Of a stretch of DNA of 64,000 nt, positions 26,003 through 35,171 are shown one piece after another. The translations under genes and the position numbers were made by a program. The stretch is from Arenibacter aquaticus (GTDB lineage Bacteria > Bacteroidota > Bacteroidia > Flavobacteriales > Flavobacteriaceae). Positions within the stretch are counted from its first letter, which is position 1, and the number at the start of each line of letters is the position of its first letter. The stretch spans positions 294,210-358,209 of the forward strand of contig NZ_RQPJ01000021.1 of NCBI RefSeq assembly GCF_003957295.1. Reading direction: 5' to 3'. A model generated the notes under the pieces. It was given only the letters and a program-made list of their open reading frames with translations, made no database searches and was not told the origin of the DNA.

Positions 26003-27145
26003 ATGACGGAGAACAAAAGAAAAGGGTTTAGATTTACTCATTATGAAGCCCCCGAACAGAGTCCGTTCGAAAAGCTTTTTGATATATTCAGGGAATTGGT
26101 CACACATACTTCAGGTGATGTGGACGAGGCTCTGGATTGGCTGAGGGAACTGGATAAGGAATATGAACTTACCGATGAGAATTACACTATAGACGATTTC
26201 ATTGAAGATTTAAAGGCGAAAGGATTTTTACGCGAGGAGTTTAAGAAAGGTAATGGTGAAGGGTCAGGAGATGGGAAAGGCAATTTGTCCATTACGGCAA
26301 AAATGGAACGTATCATAAGACAGGCTGCTTTGAACCAGATTTTTGGAAAGTTAAAACGCAGCGGCTCCGGCAATCATAAAACTGGTTTATCCGGTAGGGG
26401 TGATGAGCATACAGGGGAGTACCGCGAATTTAGATTTGGCGATAGCCTAGAGCGTATTTCTATGACCGAAAGCTTAAAAAATGCCCAAGTAAATCACGGT
26501 ATAGGGGAGTTTCATTTGTCAGAGGAGGATCTGGTTGTGGAGGATACCCAATACAAGGCTCAAATGAGTACGGTCCTTATGATCGATATTAGCCATAGTA
26601 TGATCCTATATGGCGAAGATAGGATTACTCCTGCCAAAAAAGTGGCCATGGCCCTGGCCGAGCTTATTACTACCCGATATCCTAAGGATACCCTGGAAAT
26701 TTTGGTATTTGGCAACGATGCATGGCCAATACCTATCAAGGACCTTCCATATTTGCAGGTGGGACCTTATCATACCAATACCGTAGCCGGACTACAGTTG
26801 GCCATGGATATGTTGCGCAGGAAGCGCAATACCAATAAACAAATTTTTATGATTACCGATGGGAAGCCCAGTTGTTTGCGATTGGCGGATGGTAGCTACT
26901 ATAAAAATAGTGTGGGCTTGGACGACTATATTGTGGAGAAGTGCTACGATATGGCGAGACAGGCCAGAAAATTACACATTCCCATAACTACCTTTATGAT
27001 TGCACAGGACCCCTATTTAACACAATTTGTTAGGCACTTTACCGAGGCCAATAAAGGCAAGGCCTTTTTTACGGGACTCAAGGGGCTTGGAGAAATGATA
27101 TTTGAGGATTATGAGCAAAACAGAAGAAAAAGACTAAAAGGATAA
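26003..27145 (+). CDS. VWA-domain protein, partner of the adjacent AAA+ ATPase
   Basis: 380 residues. The N-terminal helical region (1-120) contains a Gly/Lys-rich linker around 82-95. A VWA domain follows with metal site D195-x-S197-x-S199 (MIDISHSM), and ITDGKPS supplies a later ligand. It belongs to the CoxE-like / magnesium-chelatase D-like group. The AAA+ gene follows 18 bp downstream, as in MoxR-VWA and chelatase systems where the VWA protein recruits a target for the ATPase. The client here is unknown. Confidence 0.85.
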   Translation: MTENKRKGFRFTHYEAPEQSPFEKLFDIFRELVTHTSGDVDEALDWLRELDKEYELTDENYTIDDFIEDLKAKGFLREEFKKGNGEGSGDGKGNLSITAKMERIIRQAALNQIFGKLKRSGSGNHKTGLSGRGDEHTGEYREFRFGDSLERISMTESLKNAQVNHGIGEFHLSEEDLVVEDTQYKAQMSTVLMIDISHSMILYGEDRITPAKKVAMALAELITTRYPKDTLEILVFGNDAWPIPIKDLPYLQVGPYHTNTVAGLQLAMDMLRRKRNTNKQIFMITDGKPSCLRLADGSYYKNSVGLDDYIVEKCYDMARQARKLHIPITTFMIAQDPYLTQFVRHFTEANKGKAFFTGLKGLGEMIFEDYEQNRRKRLKG

Positions 27146-27163
27146 GATAATACATACCTACGC

Positions 27164-28633
27164 ATGGAATTGAACATTAAAAACATTACAAATCTAGGAG
27201 AACTTAAACAGAGTGGATATAAAACGAAAAGTATAAAAGATGAGTTGAGGGATAACTTAATAGCCCGGATAAAATTGGGAGAGACCACTTTTACTGGGGT
27301 ATGGGGGTATGACAACTCGGTGATACCGGAATTGGAAAGAGCTATATTATCTAGGCATAATATTAATCTTTTGGGGCTAAGGGGGCAGGCAAAAACCCGA
27401 TTGGCCAGGCTTATGGTTCATCTGTTGGACGAATATATTCCTGTGGTTGAGGGTTCCGAAGTAAATGATGATCCCTTTAACCCTATATCCAGATATGCCC
27501 AGGATTTAATAAAGGAAAAAGGGGACGAAACCCCTGTAACATGGTTGCATAGAAGCGACAGATTTTATGAAAAGCTAGCTACCCCAGATGTTACTGTTGC
27601 CGATTTAATAGGGGATGTAGATCCCATTAAGGCTGCCAACCTACGTTTGTCCTACGCAGATGATAGGGTTATCCATTTTGGAATGATCCCACGTGCCAAC
27701 CGCTGTATTTTTGTGATCAACGAATTGCCCGACCTCCAAGCAAGGATACAGGTATCCCTATTTAATATTCTTCAGGAGGGAGATATCCAAATTCGTGGCT
27801 TTAAATTGCGTTTGCCCTTGGATCTACAATTTGTATTTACGGCCAACCCCGAGGATTACACCAATAGGGGAAGTATAGTGACTCCTCTTAAGGATCGTAT
27901 TGGCTCACAGATTCTTACCCATTACCCGGAAGATATAGAAACGGCACGTAAGATCACGGAACAAGAGTCTAAGTTGGACGATAGGCAGACCAATAAGGTG
28001 TATGTTCCAGATTTGGCGAAAGATCTATTGGAACAGATTAGTAGGGAGGCTAGAAAGAGTGAATATGTGGATGCCAAAAGTGGTATAAGCGCTAGAATGA
28101 GCATTACCTCTTTTGAAAATCTTATGAGTACCGCTGAGCGAAGGGTTTTAAAGAACGGACAAGAATCAACCATGGTGAGATTAAGTGATTTTATGGGCGT
28201 AATCCCATCCATCATTGGTAAAATTGAGTTGGTATATGAAGGGGAGCAGGAAGGAGCTGGAAGTGTTGCCGAAATCTTGATAGAAGATGCCGTAAAGTCA
28301 CTTTTTTCAAATTATTTTCCAAAAATTGATAAGCTGGAGCGTAAGGATGCCGAAGGGCCTTATGACGAACTGGTAAGCTGGTTTTTTGATGGAGAAGGCT
28401 TCGATCTTTTGGATGAGGCTTCTGACTTTGAATATAAGAAAAAACTAGATAGTATTATTCCCTTGCAACAGTTGGTACTTAAATATCAGCCAGAGTATGA
28501 AAAGGAAGACAGTTATTTCTTAAAAGAATTATTGTTATGGGGCTTGGTGGCCCATAAAAAACTTAGCAAACAGCGCTATACCATAGGGTATCAAATTAAG
28601 GATGTTTACGGAAGTTTTATAAGGGGGTTGTGA
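27164..28633 (+). CDS. MoxR / magnesium-chelatase I-like AAA+ ATPase
   Basis: 489 residues. The P-loop GLRGQAKT is at 71-78. The Walker B segment is IFVINELPDL at 182-191, with Asn before the Glu instead of the usual Asp. As I recall, the NELPDL form is shared by this Bacteroidota subfamily, so the ATPase is probably still active. TANPEDYTNRGSIVTPLKDR matches sensor 1 and the following region of chelatase-type ATPases. It forms an operon with the upstream VWA gene and converges with a membrane protein 8 bp away. Confidence 0.87.
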   Translation: MELNIKNITNLGELKQSGYKTKSIKDELRDNLIARIKLGETTFTGVWGYDNSVIPELERAILSRHNINLLGLRGQAKTRLARLMVHLLDEYIPVVEGSEVNDDPFNPISRYAQDLIKEKGDETPVTWLHRSDRFYEKLATPDVTVADLIGDVDPIKAANLRLSYADDRVIHFGMIPRANRCIFVINELPDLQARIQVSLFNILQEGDIQIRGFKLRLPLDLQFVFTANPEDYTNRGSIVTPLKDRIGSQILTHYPEDIETARKITEQESKLDDRQTNKVYVPDLAKDLLEQISREARKSEYVDAKSGISARMSITSFENLMSTAERRVLKNGQESTMVRLSDFMGVIPSIIGKIELVYEGEQEGAGSVAEILIEDAVKSLFSNYFPKIDKLERKDAEGPYDELVSWFFDGEGFDLLDEASDFEYKKKLDSIIPLQQLVLKYQPEYEKEDSYFLKELLLWGLVAHKKLSKQRYTIGYQIKDVYGSFIRGL

Positions 28634-28641
28634 TAAAAAAC

Positions 28642-29124
28642 CTATTCCCAAGCGTCAAGATGGTTGTTTAGGTAATCAAAGTCATATTTTCCAACCCTTA
28701 TTTTTCTAATGGCAAATGACCAAATGCTAAGACATACCAAAATAGTCTGTAATGTCACAATTAAAATGCCCATGGGCATAAAGGTGTTGGGGATAACATG
28801 GTCTTGAAATTCGTTATGGGTACTTAATATGGTATAGGTGGAAAAAATTTCATATCCGTAGACGAGGACTATTCCGTACATGATGTATTCAATATTTTTC
28901 ATGATTGAATCAGGGTATTCTCTTTCCGTTATCTTAAACCACAGTACATACAAATACAGAAAATGTGTTAAGGTCAGTAATGGAAAAATATAATTCTCCG
29001 CTTTATTAAAGAAAAAAGTATTCCCGTACATACCATAAAAACTTAAGACGATCAAGGCTAAAAGCACAACAATGGTAAGTAATACATTGGTTTTTGGTAA
29101 TAGTAGGTTAGAAGGGCTTGACAT
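28642..29124 (-). CDS. membrane protein of unknown function
   Basis: 160 residues with four predicted membrane helices (about 13-31, 43-61, 85-105 and 115-140) and short loops. No motif or family recognised. It ends 8 bp from the convergent AAA+ gene. Coding potential is supported by the full-length hydrophobic pattern and absence of a competing frame. Confidence 0.65.
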   Translation of the reverse strand: MSSPSNLLLPKTNVLLTIVVLLALIVLSFYGMYGNTFFFNKAENYIFPLLTLTHFLYLYVLWFKITEREYPDSIMKNIEYIMYGIVLVYGYEIFSTYTILSTHNEFQDHVIPNTFMPMGILIVTLQTILVCLSIWSFAIRKIRVGKYDFDYLNNHLDAWE

Positions 29125-29465
29125 AGTAAATACTTAATAAATAAAACATTCTACTACATAGATACTAGTAAAATCCTGATCGTGAAATAAAATTTCGTTG
29201 AATAGACAAAAAAATAAGATAGAAAAAAGGGCTTGGGAAGAACGGTATTAAACTCTCGTCAAAAAACACCCCCCGGGTCTGGGTCAGTGCCATTATTAAA
29301 AGAGGGCAAGTGAGCGTTCAAAGGTCTTAAGAATTGATTATTTTTAAGAGATGTTTGCACTTTTTAAAAGGTTTGGGGTATTATTGTCGTAAACAATTAA
29401 TGGAGGACAAGACAACTTTGGTGTTCTACTCTTAAAGAAGTGTCTAAGCCCAATAAAAACAACCC
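29125..29465. other. intergenic stretch without a recognised gene
   Basis: 341 bp before truA. I see no convincing open frame, hairpin or TAnnTTTG box with correct placement. It contains a run of C (around 29268-29275) and AT-rich tracts only. Confidence 0.5.
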
Positions 29466-30251
29466 ATGCAAGCAGTTCGATTTTACTACCTTATCCGTGT
29501 TCAATTTTTGGGCTTTAGATTTAGCGGATGGCAGAAACAGCCCAACCTAAAGACGGTAGAGGGGATGTTGGATAAGACCTTAAAGTACATATTGCCCGAC
29601 TCGAAATTTAAAATTTTGGGTGCTGGACGTACAGATGCCAAAGTTTCTGCCCTGAATGCTGCTTTTGAATTGTTTTTGGATAAGGAGCCCATAGCGGAGT
29701 TGGATACTTTTTTAGAAAATTTTAATAAAAACCTCCCTCCAGATATTAGGGCTATTGGCATAAACGAAGTTGATGAAAACTTTAATGTAATTCAACAGAG
29801 CAAGTTGAAAGAGTATGTATATTTATTCTCCTTCGGGCAAAAAAATCACCCATTTTGCGCCCCTTTTTTGGCCAATATCATTGAGGATCTGGATTTGGAA
29901 TTAATGAAAGACTGTGCCAAATTATTTGAGGGTAGCCATAATTTTACTGCCTATACGGCGCGTCTACAACCTGGCACCAAAGTAATTAGAAAAATAGACA
30001 GCTGTGAGATAATTGAAAATGATATCTTGGAAGCCAATTTTTTTCCCGATAAAAGCTACGCCCTGCGCATTTGTGGAGCAGGATTTATGAGATATCAAAT
30101 TAGGATGATTATGGGAGCCTTGATCCAAGTGGGTAAAGGGGAACTTAATAGGGAAGAAATTAAGGCCTCTTTGAGCAATAACCATTCCTGCGAATTAACC
30201 TTTGTAGCACCCGGATCTGGCCTATTGTTGAATGATCTACAGTTTGAATAG
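29466..30251 (+). CDS. truA: tRNA pseudouridine synthase A-like
   Basis: 261 residues. GAGRTDAKVSA at 53-63 holds the catalytic D57, with Lys following the motif where many TruA proteins have GlyVal. FRFSGWQKQP near 17-26 and FMRYQIRMIMG near the C-terminus are the other family signatures. TruA modifies uridines 38-40 of the tRNA anticodon arm. Flavobacteria often carry two TruA-type genes, so this could be the less canonical one; family membership is sure. Confidence 0.9.
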   Translation: MQAVRFYYLIRVQFLGFRFSGWQKQPNLKTVEGMLDKTLKYILPDSKFKILGAGRTDAKVSALNAAFELFLDKEPIAELDTFLENFNKNLPPDIRAIGINEVDENFNVIQQSKLKEYVYLFSFGQKNHPFCAPFLANIIEDLDLELMKDCAKLFEGSHNFTAYTARLQPGTKVIRKIDSCEIIENDILEANFFPDKSYALRICGAGFMRYQIRMIMGALIQVGKGELNREEIKASLSNNHSCELTFVAPGSGLLLNDLQFE

Positions 30252-30373
30252 TTATTGGGACACAAGATGTAAAAATCTCGAAAATAATCCCTTGAATTTT
30301 GAGAGGTAGACAGCATGTATATTGTAAATTAGTGTTATTACATGTATTCTAGGAACAAATAAAATTCCAATTT

Positions 30374-31468
30374 ATGGCTAAAAAAAAACCAACACAAAAA
30401 CGGCAGTCCCAACGCCACCTGAAGACGGGCAAGTCTCCGGGAACAGTTACCTATTTTGGGAACAGGGTAGGGGTGAGGAGTATAGTAAATATAATGGAGT
30501 ACGATAAGCAGGACATTAAGGAATCTGCAATTGATGTGTATACCCCGTCCAATTTGCAAAAAATGGTGGCATATAAGGAATCTCCATCTATTTCCTGGAT
30601 CAATGTGATTGGAATTAGTGATGAAGGGTTTATTGAAAATTTGGGGCAAGCCTTCGCATTAAACCCATTATCTACTGAAGATGCCGTTAATACCCATCAG
30701 CGACCAAAAGTAGATGAATACGAAAATTATATTTTTGGCAGCTTTAAAATGCTCTATATAAATGCAGACAATGAATTGGTTACAGAGCATTTGGCAATAG
30801 TTTTAATGGAAAATACCGTTCTGGTTCTTCAGGAAATGAAGGAAGACGTCTTTAATAGCGTTAGGGAAAGGGCCAGGGCCAGTACAGGTAGAATTAGGGC
30901 TAAAAAAGCCGATTATTTATTTTTTGCACTTTTGGATGCCATTATAGACAATTATTTTTTGGTGCTGGAATATGTAAACCATAAAATAGACGTTTTGGAA
31001 GAGGAAGTGTATGATGACCCCAGTAATAAAACCGCCCATGACATTCAAGAGTTAAAGAAAGAGATACTAAGGATTAGAAGGAATATATACCCGGTAAAGG
31101 AGTTGATTAGTAAACTAATAGATACTGAGCATCATTTAATTAGCAAGGATACCAAATTATTTCTCCGAGATACCATGGATCATTGTACAGAAATAAATGA
31201 AAGCCTAAATATTTTGAGGGAAATGTCCATGAGCCTCATGGAAATGTATATGAGTAACATGAGCAATAAAATGAACGAGGTAATGAAAGTCCTTACCATC
31301 ATGGCCTCTATATTTATCCCACTTACCTTTATAGTAGGGGTTTACGGTATGAATTTTGAAAATATTCCCGAGCTGCAGTATCAAAACGGATACTTCTATG
31401 TATGGGGGCTCATGATAGCAATTTTTATAGGCTTGCTATTTTATTTTAAAAGAAAAAAATGGATTTGA
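30374..31468 (+). CDS. corA: CorA-type magnesium/cobalt transporter
   Basis: 364 residues. A large N-terminal cytoplasmic domain (1-300, with a Lys-rich start) leads through a long stalk helix to two C-terminal membrane segments. The family signature GMN is at 325-327 (YGMNFENIPEL) between them, and the protein ends in a basic KRKKWI. CorA forms pentamers that import Mg2+. The gene is 122 bp from truA and converges with cysM 10 bp away. Confidence 0.95.
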   Translation: MAKKKPTQKRQSQRHLKTGKSPGTVTYFGNRVGVRSIVNIMEYDKQDIKESAIDVYTPSNLQKMVAYKESPSISWINVIGISDEGFIENLGQAFALNPLSTEDAVNTHQRPKVDEYENYIFGSFKMLYINADNELVTEHLAIVLMENTVLVLQEMKEDVFNSVRERARASTGRIRAKKADYLFFALLDAIIDNYFLVLEYVNHKIDVLEEEVYDDPSNKTAHDIQELKKEILRIRRNIYPVKELISKLIDTEHHLISKDTKLFLRDTMDHCTEINESLNILREMSMSLMEMYMSNMSNKMNEVMKVLTIMASIFIPLTFIVGVYGMNFENIPELQYQNGYFYVWGLMIAIFIGLLFYFKRKKWI

Positions 31469-31478
31469 CCTAATGGTT

Positions 31479-32366
31479 CTAGATATCAAACAGATCGGAA
31501 GATAAATACCTATCGCCCCTGTCGCAAATTATGGAAACAATGACCCCTTTATCCAAATTTTGAGCAAGCTTTACTGCTGCTGCTGCGGCACCACCACTAC
31601 TCATGCCAGCAAAAATCCCCTCTTCCTGGGCTAATCGTTTGGCCATTTCCCTGGCTTCCAACTCACTGACCTCTAAAACCTGATCCACTTTATTAGGGTT
31701 AAAAATCTTTGGAAGGTATTCCTTGGGCCATTTTCTAATTCCCGGTATTTTGGCTTCATCGGCGGGTTGTACCCCAACAATCTGCACGTCTTTGTTCATT
31801 TCCTTTAAATAGGTAGAGGTACCCATTATGGTTCCTGTAGTGCCCATTGAGGACACAAAATGGGTAATACTCCCTTGGGTATCCCTCCAAATTTCGGGCC
31901 CTGTACTTTTATAATGTGCCTTCCAGTTATCATTGTTGGAAAACTGATTGAACATAACGAAACCTTCATCCTTCACCTTTTGTTCGGCGTAGTCCCTAGC
32001 TCCCTCTATACCTACTTCGGCTGGGGTCAGGGTTACCTTTGCTCCATAGGCTCGCATGGTCTGTACCCTTTCCTTGGTAGAGTTTTCGGGCATTACCAAT
32101 TCTATGTCCAATCCATAAATTCCGGCAATCATGGCCAGGGCAATACCGGTATTGCCACTTGTGGCTTCAATGAGTTTGGAATCTGTGTTGAAATCACCTC
32201 TCTCCAACCCTCCTTGAATCATATTGAGTGCTGCACGGTCCTTAACGCTTCCGCCAGGATTATTGCCCTCAAGCTTAAAAAACAGTTTAACATTGGGATT
32301 CTGGTTAACAACTTTGGATAACACTAATGGAGTGTTGCCAATGGTATCCAATATACTATGAGACAT
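31479..32366 (-). CDS. cysM: cysteine synthase B-type, O-acetylserine sulfhydrylase
   Basis: 295 residues. The PLP lysine is K42 in GGSVKDRAA, the substrate loop TSGNTG and the phosphate-binding GTTGTIMG are clear, and the C-terminus has the SSGGAAAAA stretch. It joins O-acetylserine and sulfide (or thiosulfate in CysM types) to make cysteine. The 11-bp overlap with cysE upstream shows a two-gene cysteine operon. The CysM rather than CysK label rests on its short length and sequence around the active site. Confidence 0.93.
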   Translation of the reverse strand: MSHSILDTIGNTPLVLSKVVNQNPNVKLFFKLEGNNPGGSVKDRAALNMIQGGLERGDFNTDSKLIEATSGNTGIALAMIAGIYGLDIELVMPENSTKERVQTMRAYGAKVTLTPAEVGIEGARDYAEQKVKDEGFVMFNQFSNNDNWKAHYKSTGPEIWRDTQGSITHFVSSMGTTGTIMGTSTYLKEMNKDVQIVGVQPADEAKIPGIRKWPKEYLPKIFNPNKVDQVLEVSELEAREMAKRLAQEEGIFAGMSSGGAAAAAVKLAQNLDKGVIVSIICDRGDRYLSSDLFDI

Positions 32367-33150
32367 GCGGTAAGGTTTTTATTTTAATGATTGGGGAATG
32401 GTAAACAGTGGAATTGGCAGGAACAGATTCGGTCAACCACGCATTTCCCCCTATTACAGAGTTCTCACCTATTACCGTTTCCCCACCCAGAATGGTGGCA
32501 TTGGCATAAATGGTTACATTGTTCTCAATGGTTGGATGCCGCTTTGTTTTTTGCAATTTTTTTGCCACATACAGGGCGCCCAAGGTTACCCCTTGATAAA
32601 TTTTGACATTGTTTTTTATTATGGCAGTTTCCCCAATAACCACACCAGTAGCATGATCAATAAAGAAAGAACTACCTATTTGTGCGCCCGGGTTGATATC
32701 TACCCCTGTTTCTCTATGTGCATATTCAGTCATAAGCCTAGGCACCAAGGGAAACCCATCTGTATAGAGCTCGTGCGCCAGTCTATAAATGGCAATAGCA
32801 TAGAAACCTGGATAGGCCATATATACTTCCTCTATAGAAAGTGAGGCAGGGTCACATTTAACTATTGCTTCCGCATCCAAATTTAATTTTTCTAAAATCT
32901 TGGGTAAGCGTACCACAAAGTTTTCCCAAACCTTTTTGCAGGGTTTGTCCACATTCCAACAGGCGAGGTTCACCAAGGTATCAAATTCCTCTTCCAACTT
33001 GTCCAAATTTTCATCCACTGGGGTGTCAATATCAAACAAGGTGTAGAATAGCCTATTGGTAAACAACTCTGTCTTCTCCTTAAGTTCAAACCTAAGATTG
33101 GGCTGTTTTTTGTGCTCCTTTATGTCTTTTATTATAGATGCCTTATCCAT
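32356..33150 (-). CDS. cysE: serine O-acetyltransferase
   Basis: 264 residues from the ATG at 33148-33150. A TTG at 33174 extends the frame, but the only promoter box lies over it, so it would not be transcribed. A helical N-terminal domain is followed by hexapeptide repeats (from about 165). The motif DINPGAQIGSSFFIDHATG contains the catalytic Asp and His. It makes O-acetylserine for the downstream CysM. The long N-terminal region resembles the EpsC / plant-type form more than E. coli CysE. Confidence 0.92.
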   Translation of the reverse strand: MDKASIIKDIKEHKKQPNLRFELKEKTELFTNRLFYTLFDIDTPVDENLDKLEEEFDTLVNLACWNVDKPCKKVWENFVVRLPKILEKLNLDAEAIVKCDPASLSIEEVYMAYPGFYAIAIYRLAHELYTDGFPLVPRLMTEYAHRETGVDINPGAQIGSSFFIDHATGVVIGETAIIKNNVKIYQGVTLGALYVAKKLQKTKRHPTIENNVTIYANATILGGETVIGENSVIGGNAWLTESVPANSTVYHSPIIKIKTLPHVS

Positions 33151-33171
33151 TTCTAATTTTAATAGTTCATT

Positions 33172-33179
33172 CAAAATTA
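33172..33179 (-). promoter_or_regulatory. putative -7 box of cysE-cysM
   Basis: The minus strand reads TAATTTTG, 21 bp upstream of the ATG at 33150. It decides between the two possible cysE starts. Confidence 0.55.
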
Positions 33180-33240
33180 ACCATTATTTCAAAATCATCT
33201 TTTGCTAAATTGGTTAACTTTAACACAAAGATAATGTGTT

Positions 33241-33929
33241 ATGGGTCGTGTACAACAAGAAGTAATTACGAAAGATGTATTCCAATTTTTAAAAAATCTG
33301 GAAAAAAACAACACACGGGAATGGTTTGCGGACCATAAAACGGAATACAAAGCGCTTGAATCCAGGGTTAAGGGATTTTATACTTTGGTTATGGACAGGT
33401 TAAATGAACACGACGAAATAGAAAAATTAAAAATGTTCAGAATCTATAGGGATATACGTTTCTCTAAGGACAAAACACCATATAAAACACATTTTGCCGG
33501 TTCTTTTACCCGAGCAGGCCTACAATTACGAGGAGGGTATTACCTGCGGATCAAGCCTAAGGAAACCTTTGCGGCGGTAGGTTTTTGGGGACCCAATAAG
33601 GACGATTTGTTAAGAATACGCAAAGAGTTTGAAGCCGATGCAAGTGGTATACGCTCTGTAGTTAATGATAATGAGTTTCACGCAGTATGGGGAGATATGC
33701 AGGGCGATGAATTAAAAACGGCCCCTGCAGGATTTATTAAAACCACCCCAATATAGACCTCATTAAAAGGAAGCAATTTATTTTTGTCAAGAATTTTTCG
33801 GACCAAGAAGTGCTTTCTGCCCATTTTATAGAGGATATAGACCGGGCATTTAGGGCAACGCGTCCCTATTTTGATCTTATGAGCGATATACTTACCACCA
33901 ACATTAACGGGGAATCCCTGTTGGAATAA
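33241..33929 (+). pseudogene. DUF2461 family gene interrupted by a one-base frameshift
   Basis: Frame one runs from the ATG at 33241 and codes for about 170 residues of a DUF2461 protein (FLKNLEKNNTREWFADHK, RIYRDIRFSKDKTPYK, GGYYLRIKP). It stops at 33754-33756. The rest of the family sequence continues uninterrupted in another frame from about 33742 to the TAA at 33927-33929: HPNIDLIKRKQF, FVKNFSDQEVLSAHF, ATRPYFDLMSDILTT, NGESLLE. Adding one base in the ACCACCCC run near 33743-33749 would restore a protein of about 229 residues, the normal length. Either a recent mutation or a sequencing error in a C-rich run; function of the family is unknown. Confidence 0.88.
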
Positions 33930-34031
33930 CCATATATTTTATCCAATTCGCTTTCTACAACCCTTACATTTTTAAAGATGATGTAAGTGGGGCTTATTAC
34001 TGCAGGTTCTTAGGTTCTGAAGATTTTGATA

Positions 34032-34445
34032 TCATGCAGGTTGTAAGGCGATATCCTCAAAAAATTGAACCTGGTCTTTAAGACGTTCAATAACCATCTG
34101 CATCATGCGCTTATTTAGGGAGGAGGAATTTTGAATGTATAATTGATACTCCTCCGTGGTAAATTGCCCTATGATAATTCCCTTTAAGGAATTTCTAAAT
34201 TTGATATCCTTTTGAATGGCATTCTCTATAAAAAACAATCGTTTTTGCAACCCTAGATCATAAAAGCTATTCTTATGTTTAGTGATGTAATTCTGAAAAA
34301 CCATAAGCAGTAAAGAGTTCTGCATTTTAATTACCGGACGTAAGGTTTGGTTTTGAAACCGCTCCCCCATACTCATTTGTTCCGATATTTTGGCCGATGG
34401 GATTATAGGACGAATTTCCAAAAGATTATGGGACCTGTCGCTCAT
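34032..34445 (-). CDS. conserved Flavobacteria protein of unknown function
   Basis: 137 residues, mostly helical, no signal or membrane segment. LLEIRPIIPSAK near the start and the ENAIQKDIKFRNSLKG and MMQMVIERLKDQ segments look like a compact conserved family. Similar proteins are sometimes labelled glyoxalase in databases, but I see no glyoxalase metal ligands here, so I do not repeat that label. It stands alone between the broken DUF2461 gene and the thioesterase. Confidence 0.75.
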   Translation of the reverse strand: MSDRSHNLLEIRPIIPSAKISEQMSMGERFQNQTLRPVIKMQNSLLLMVFQNYITKHKNSFYDLGLQKRLFFIENAIQKDIKFRNSLKGIIIGQFTTEEYQLYIQNSSSLNKRMMQMVIERLKDQVQFFEDIALQPA

Positions 34446-34772
34446 ATCATAGGTGTTTTTATAAAGATAGGCATTCCAGTTTCTGGATAATGGGCCTCTC
34501 CTGGATAGTTTTTAACTAGGTTATGAACATTGGATCAATATGGCTTGAGACCGGGAAATTCTTGAATAATTGGATGTTGAAGCATCTTTTTTATTTCTGG
34601 ATTCTCTTGTTTCGGAATTGGTATCTTCGTTATTATCACCCTACTTTATTCCTAAATTGACCAAAAAAATAAGATGTAATTTTCATATATCAAATTCGAC
34701 AAACTTAACTTATAGATGACATGGATGGAGAAATTTTCTTTATTAATTTTGTCAAAAAATAATATAAAAGCT
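34446..34772. other. intergenic stretch with a thioesterase promoter at its right end
   Basis: 327 bp. No gene is supported in the left part. At 34744-34751 TAATTTTG fits TAnnTTTG, 21 bp before the ATG at 34773; this box argues against the longer start at 34716. Confidence 0.55.
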
Positions 34773-35171
34773 ATGAGATTTCATACTAGAAAATGGGTAA
34801 AACCAGAGGATTTAAATGCTAACGGCACCTTGTTTGGAGGCAAGGTTCTGGCATGGATAGATGAGGAGGCTGCCTTGTACAGTATTATTCAGTTAGAAAA
34901 TAAGCGTGTGGTTACCAAATATATGTCGGAGATTAATTTCATGAGCACGGCCTTAAAGGGGGATATTGTGGAAATTGGCATTGATGTTGTAAAATTTGGA
35001 AAAACCTCTCTGACCCTTAATTGTGAGGTTCGTAATAAGATGACCAGGGAAACCATTGTTACCGTAGACAATATTATTATGGTAAACCTTGGGGCCGATG
35101 GGAACCCCAAGCCTCATGGTAAAACGAAGATAGAATTTGTCAAGGACCGTTTATCGGCTGCAGAATCCTAG
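34773..35171 (+). CDS. hotdog-fold acyl-CoA thioesterase
   Basis: 132 residues from the ATG at 34773, chosen because a promoter box lies just upstream and the sequence then begins MRFHTRKWVKPEDLNANG. The hotdog helix LFGGKVLAWIDEEAALYS and the following strand ALKGDIVEIGIDV are typical of YciA/BFIT-type thioesterases, with Asp in WIDEEAA as the likely catalytic residue. The substrate is an acyl-CoA of unknown chain length. It shares the bases CTAG with the stop of the convergent dipeptidase gene, so the two genes touch. Confidence 0.88.
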   Translation: MRFHTRKWVKPEDLNANGTLFGGKVLAWIDEEAALYSIIQLENKRVVTKYMSEINFMSTALKGDIVEIGIDVVKFGKTSLTLNCEVRNKMTRETIVTVDNIIMVNLGADGNPKPHGKTKIEFVKDRLSAAES

